From Croceibacterium_A sp966112795 (lineage in GTDB: Bacteria > Pseudomonadota > Alphaproteobacteria > Sphingomonadales > Sphingomonadaceae): DNA of 8,441 nt. The notes under the pieces are model-generated. The model saw only the letters and a program-made list of their open reading frames with translations, did no database searches and was not told the DNA's origin. How positions within the stretch are numbered: the first letter of the stretch is position 1; each line of letters opens with the position of its first letter. The stretch is taken from positions 1 through 8,441 of the forward strand of contig CBHWED010000150.1 of the NCBI GenBank assembly GCA_966112795.1. Direction: 5' to 3'. Below, piece after piece: positions 6,486-8,441 of this stretch. The position numbers and the translations under genes are program-made.

Positions 6486-6559
6486 CCGGCCGCCACCGCA
6501 GCCATGCAATAGTCGTGTTCGACCACGAGCACACGCTTTCCGGAAAGCCTGCCAGCCAT
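6482..6559 (-). pseudogene. Truncated response-regulator receiver remnant (25 codons)
   Basis: From ATG 6559 the frame reads MAGRLSGKRVLVVEHDYCMAA and stops four codons later. SGKRVLVVE-x-DY is the usual opening of receiver domains, whose first strand ends in an acidic pair; here that pair is E-H-D. The rest of the domain, with the phosphorylated Asp, is missing, so this is a 5' stump left by deletion or by an early stop followed by loss. Its TGA (6482-6484) overlaps the GTG of the Crp-family gene by the GTGA arrangement, so it may now serve as a coupled leader peptide. GGGG about 9 bases before the ATG may act as a weak ribosome site. Confidence 0.6.
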
Positions 6560-6745
6560 CCTAATTCGCCCCGCATCGGGGGCGCATTTATCGGGCAGCG
6601 GAAACACGATGAGGTCAGCGAACTCCGCCGAAACGGAACCCGAAGCGGATTTCCGCTCCCAGTCGGTAGGGCAATGCTCGCGCGATAGACTTGGTTCCGA
6701 GGCCTGCCGGCGGCAAGCCGCCCGCCACGCTCGCGCTGGACAGCG
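6560..6745 (-). pseudogene. Degraded C-terminal end of an HWE/HisKA_2-type histidine kinase
   Basis: Pieces of a kinase ATP-binding C-terminus appear in succession in three reading frames. VQRERGG at 6721-6741 recalls the W-x-E-x-GG-P motif. GLGTKSIARALPYRLGAEIRF, ending FGGVR before a TGA at 6615-6617, matches the usual GFG-(S/T)-R-L-I-x-R-A-L-x-x-E-L-G-G-x-(V/I) ending at 6618-6704. DLIVFPLPDK, one frame over, matches the final strand at about 6587-6615. Removing one base near 6617 joins the last two pieces. At least two frameshifts plus a short deletion are needed, so the gene is dead. Kinases of this class are commonly followed by a receiver protein, exactly what the next remnant shows. 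The stretch holds a CGCCCC/GGGGCG stem (6567-6584). From about 6746 to 6855 no coding or regulatory signal is seen. Identification rests on remembered family patterns and is moderate. Confidence 0.5.
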
Positions 6746-6855
6746 GCTCGGTGCCGACGGCGCGCGCGGCCACGAGCCGACACTCCGGCTCAGGCGGTAG
6801 ATCGCGCCGCGCCCCCGCGCGAGGGGCACGGCGCGGCAGGCAGGGAGCGCCCCGG

Positions 6856-8441
6856 TTAGAGGACGAAATCGCTCGCCACGAGATTGACCAGCGGATCGAC
6901 GATGAGCTGGAAATCGGCCGCGCCGTCTCCATTCACGTCGCCCTGGACGATCGTGTCGCCGCCCTGCTGGGCGTAGCGCAGCTGGCCGCCGCTACCCACC
7001 GAGAAGGCCGCGGTGCCGATGAAGCTGAACGCCTGGTTCCCGCCGACCGTGGTGCGCGCGTCGATCGCCGACAGGTCGATCCGGTCGCCCTGCGCGTGGC
7101 TGAAGTCGAGGATCCGGTCGCTCGCCGCGAGCGTGCTGTCGCCGGTCGCCTGGTAGACGAAGTCGTCGGCCCTGAGCCCACCGGTCAGCGTGTCCGCGCC
7201 GGCCCCGCCGATCAACCGATCCGCACCGTCGCCGCCGTCGAGCACGTCGTTCGCGGCGAGGCCGCTGAGCGTGTCGTTGCCCGCGAGCCCGCTGATCGTG
7301 TCTTCCTCGTAGCCGCCGTTGAGCGTGTCGGCCTTCGAGGTGCCGTTGATCGTCAGGCCGTCGACGAGGTTGCCGACGGTGACCGACACATACTGCATGT
7401 CGTAGAGCCCGCCGCCGTCGTAGGCGATCACCGCCACCTCGTAGACGTTGTCGTGGTTGGCATCGCCGGGCGCGTCGAAATCGGGCGCGGCGACGAACGA
7501 CAGCGCTCCGGTCGCCGCGTTGATCGTGAACAGCGCCCAATCGGCGGCACCGCCGGCGATCCCGTAAGTCGGCGACGAGCCGCTGTCGGGATCGCTGGCG
7601 ACGATCGTGGCGACCGCGGTCTGGTTCTCTGCGACCAGAGCCGTGGCCGTGGCCTGGCCCCCGCCCGAGGTGATCACCGGGGTTTCGTTGGCATTGGCGA
7701 CCGTCACCGAGATCGCCTGGGTCACGCCGTTCGCGCCGTCGCTCGCCGCGATGGTCACCTCGTAGACGTTGTCGCCATTGGCATCGCCCGGGGCTTCGAA
7801 GTCGCGCGCGGTCACGAACGACAGCACTCCGGTCGCGGAGTCGAGATGGAACAGCGCCGCGTCGGCGCCGCCGGCAAGCGCGTAAGCCACGCCGCCTTCG
7901 GGATCGGCCGCGGTCACCGTGGTGACGAACGTCCCGTTCTCGCTGACCGCGGCGGCCGCCGCCGAGGTGATCACCGGCGCCTCGTCGACATTGCCGACCG
8001 TGATCGCCATCGCGCGGGTATCGCTGAGGCTGCCGTCGCTGGCGCTGACCACGATCTCGTAGACGTTGTCGCCATTGGCATCGCCGGCCGCCTCGAAATC
8101 CGGCGCGTCGGCGAAGAACAACTCGCCGGTCGAGCCGTCGAGCGCGAACAGCGCCGCGTCGGCGCCGCTGATCGCATAAGTCACCTCGCTGTCGGGATCG
8201 ATCGCCCAGAGCGGGATCACCGCGGTCTCGTTCTCGTCGAACGCGACCGACAGCGGCGAGGCGATCGCCGGCGCCTCGTTGACGTTGGCGACGTAAACCG
8301 AGAGCCACTGCACGTCGAACAGCCCGCCGGCATCGTACGCCACGACGGCAACGTCGTAGGCGTTGTCGGGTGCTCCGGCGTCCGGCGCCTCGTAATCCGG
8401 CGCGGCGATGAAGCGCAACGCGCCGGTGACCGGGTCGATCG
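6856..8441 (-). CDS. Cadherin-repeat/RTX calcium-binding protein, type I secretion substrate, partial
   Basis: The frame is open to the right edge, so only the C-terminal 528 residues are present and the true start lies outside the window. The apparent start at 8418 is a TTG Leu inside a repeat (TGALRFIAAPDYEAP) and is not real. From the N-side there are three complete and one partial cadherin-like units of about 99-107 residues, each with ENxTxV, (D/E)P(D/E), A.F.(L/I)...TG.L.F, DF(D/E)A.GDAN.DNVYE(V/I) and NxxE(A/T)P. A short block of RTX nonapeptides follows (G-G-x-G-x-D-x-L-x type), then a serralysin/M10-type C-terminal domain (DRILDFSHAQGDRIDLSAID) with an EF-hand-like DVNGDGAADF loop near the end. 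It terminates in LVASDFVL. Such proteins are exported by ABC type I systems and act as calcium-stabilised surface adhesins or secreted enzymes. No catalytic domain is visible in this part. Confidence 0.92.
   Translation of the reverse strand, partial: IDPVTGALRFIAAPDYEAPDAGAPDNAYDVAVVAYDAGGLFDVQWLSVYVANVNEAPAIASPLSVAFDENETAVIPLWAIDPDSEVTYAISGADAALFALDGSTGELFFADAPDFEAAGDANGDNVYEIVVSASDGSLSDTRAMAITVGNVDEAPVITSAAAAAVSENGTFVTTVTAADPEGGVAYALAGGADAALFHLDSATGVLSFVTARDFEAPGDANGDNVYEVTIAASDGANGVTQAISVTVANANETPVITSGGGQATATALVAENQTAVATIVASDPDSGSSPTYGIAGGAADWALFTINAATGALSFVAAPDFDAPGDANHDNVYEVAVIAYDGGGLYDMQYVSVTVGNLVDGLTINGTSKADTLNGGYEEDTISGLAGNDTLSGLAANDVLDGGDGADRLIGGAGADTLTGGLRADDFVYQATGDSTLAASDRILDFSHAQGDRIDLSAIDARTTVGGNQAFSFIGTAAFSVGSGGQLRYAQQGGDTIVQGDVNGDGAADFQLIVDPLVNLVASDFVL
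7177..7347 (-). repeat. RTX nonapeptide repeats
   Basis: About five nine-residue units lie in tandem: GGYEEDTIS, GLAGNDTLS, GLAANDVLD, GGDGADRLI and GGAGADTLT, followed by GG. They would form a calcium-bound parallel beta-roll that folds after type I export. Two units have Leu or Tyr at consensus Gly positions, so the calcium-binding block is short and partly degenerate. Confidence 0.88.
7358..8275 (-). repeat. Three tandem cadherin-like repeat units
   Basis: Unit boundaries at the NxxE(A/T)P linkers fall near 8275, 7977, 7680 and 7358, giving units of about 298, 297 and 322 bases. The most conserved DNA is the segment encoding GDAN(G/H)DNVYE, present near 7440, 7760 and 8060 with long near-identical stretches. 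A fourth, divergent unit continues past the right edge (DAGAPDNAYDVAV). Unit number could vary between strains through slipped recombination. Confidence 0.85.

Noticed and set aside
6567..6584. CGCCCC/GGGGCG hairpin as a terminator
   Set aside because: No T-run follows on either strand; it lies inside the degraded kinase-receiver junction and may be a leftover.
6609..6800. 63-codon plus-strand frame and the long minus-strand frame 5707-6783
   Set aside because: The first has no recognisable content and no ribosome site; the second is a shadow of the Crp-family gene apart from its first part, where it carries one kinase fragment.
7440..8100. Regularly spaced repeats near 7440, 7760 and 8060, considered as a CRISPR-like array
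   Set aside because: Spacing is about 300 bases and the repeats fall in frame within cadherin-like protein units.

Overview
The window is high-GC DNA (an impression, not computed) from what looks like a sphingomonad alphaproteobacterium. The grounds are codon bias, Ala/Pro-rich signal peptides, the IVVTG motif typical of sphingomonad secreted and TonB-dependent proteins, and a Crp-family regulator with a PVHVNR-type helix-turn-helix. No tRNA, rRNA, CRISPR array or insertion sequence was seen. All genes but one lie on the minus strand.

Layout, left to right. (1) 1-372, minus: N-terminal 124 residues of an SPFH/band-7 (stomatin/QmcA-like) membrane protein, cut by the window edge. (2) 565-1869, plus: a secreted PQQ-type sugar (aldose/sorbosone) dehydrogenase beta-propeller in which the positions matching the catalytic His and a PQQ-contacting Lys of soluble glucose dehydrogenase are Ser. 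It is divergent from gene 1 and converges on the next gene with a 3-bp gap. (3) 1873-5677, minus: four consecutive paralogous genes for secreted proteins of about 260-308 residues and unknown function. In transcription order they are D (4892-5677), C (3885-4811), B (2885-3781) and A (1873-2784). All share two cysteines 35-36 residues apart and an LADYAT(M/F)R block. A, B and C also carry a TonB-box-like IVVTG segment just after the signal peptide. A good sigma-70 promoter (5706-5734), overlapped by an inverted repeat, precedes D. (4) 5766-6485, minus: a Crp/Fnr-family regulator just upstream of the array. (5) 6482-about 6745, minus: remnants of a sensory system, namely the frameshifted C-terminal end of an HWE/HisKA_2-type histidine kinase followed by the first 25 residues of a response regulator receiver domain, whose stop overlaps the GTG start of the Crp-family gene. 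From about 6746 to 6855 nothing coding is visible. (6) 6856-8441, minus: C-terminal 528 residues of a large type-I-secreted cadherin-repeat/RTX calcium-binding protein, cut by the window edge.

How they may work together: the Crp-family regulator and the D-C-B-A array are co-oriented and separated by a short promoter region with a candidate operator, so regulation of the array by this protein is a reasonable inference. The four-paralog array is the most likely undescribed system here: a secreted, disulfide-stabilised family that has expanded locally and diversified as a mosaic. The SPFH, PQQ-dehydrogenase and adhesin-like genes show no evident functional link to it.
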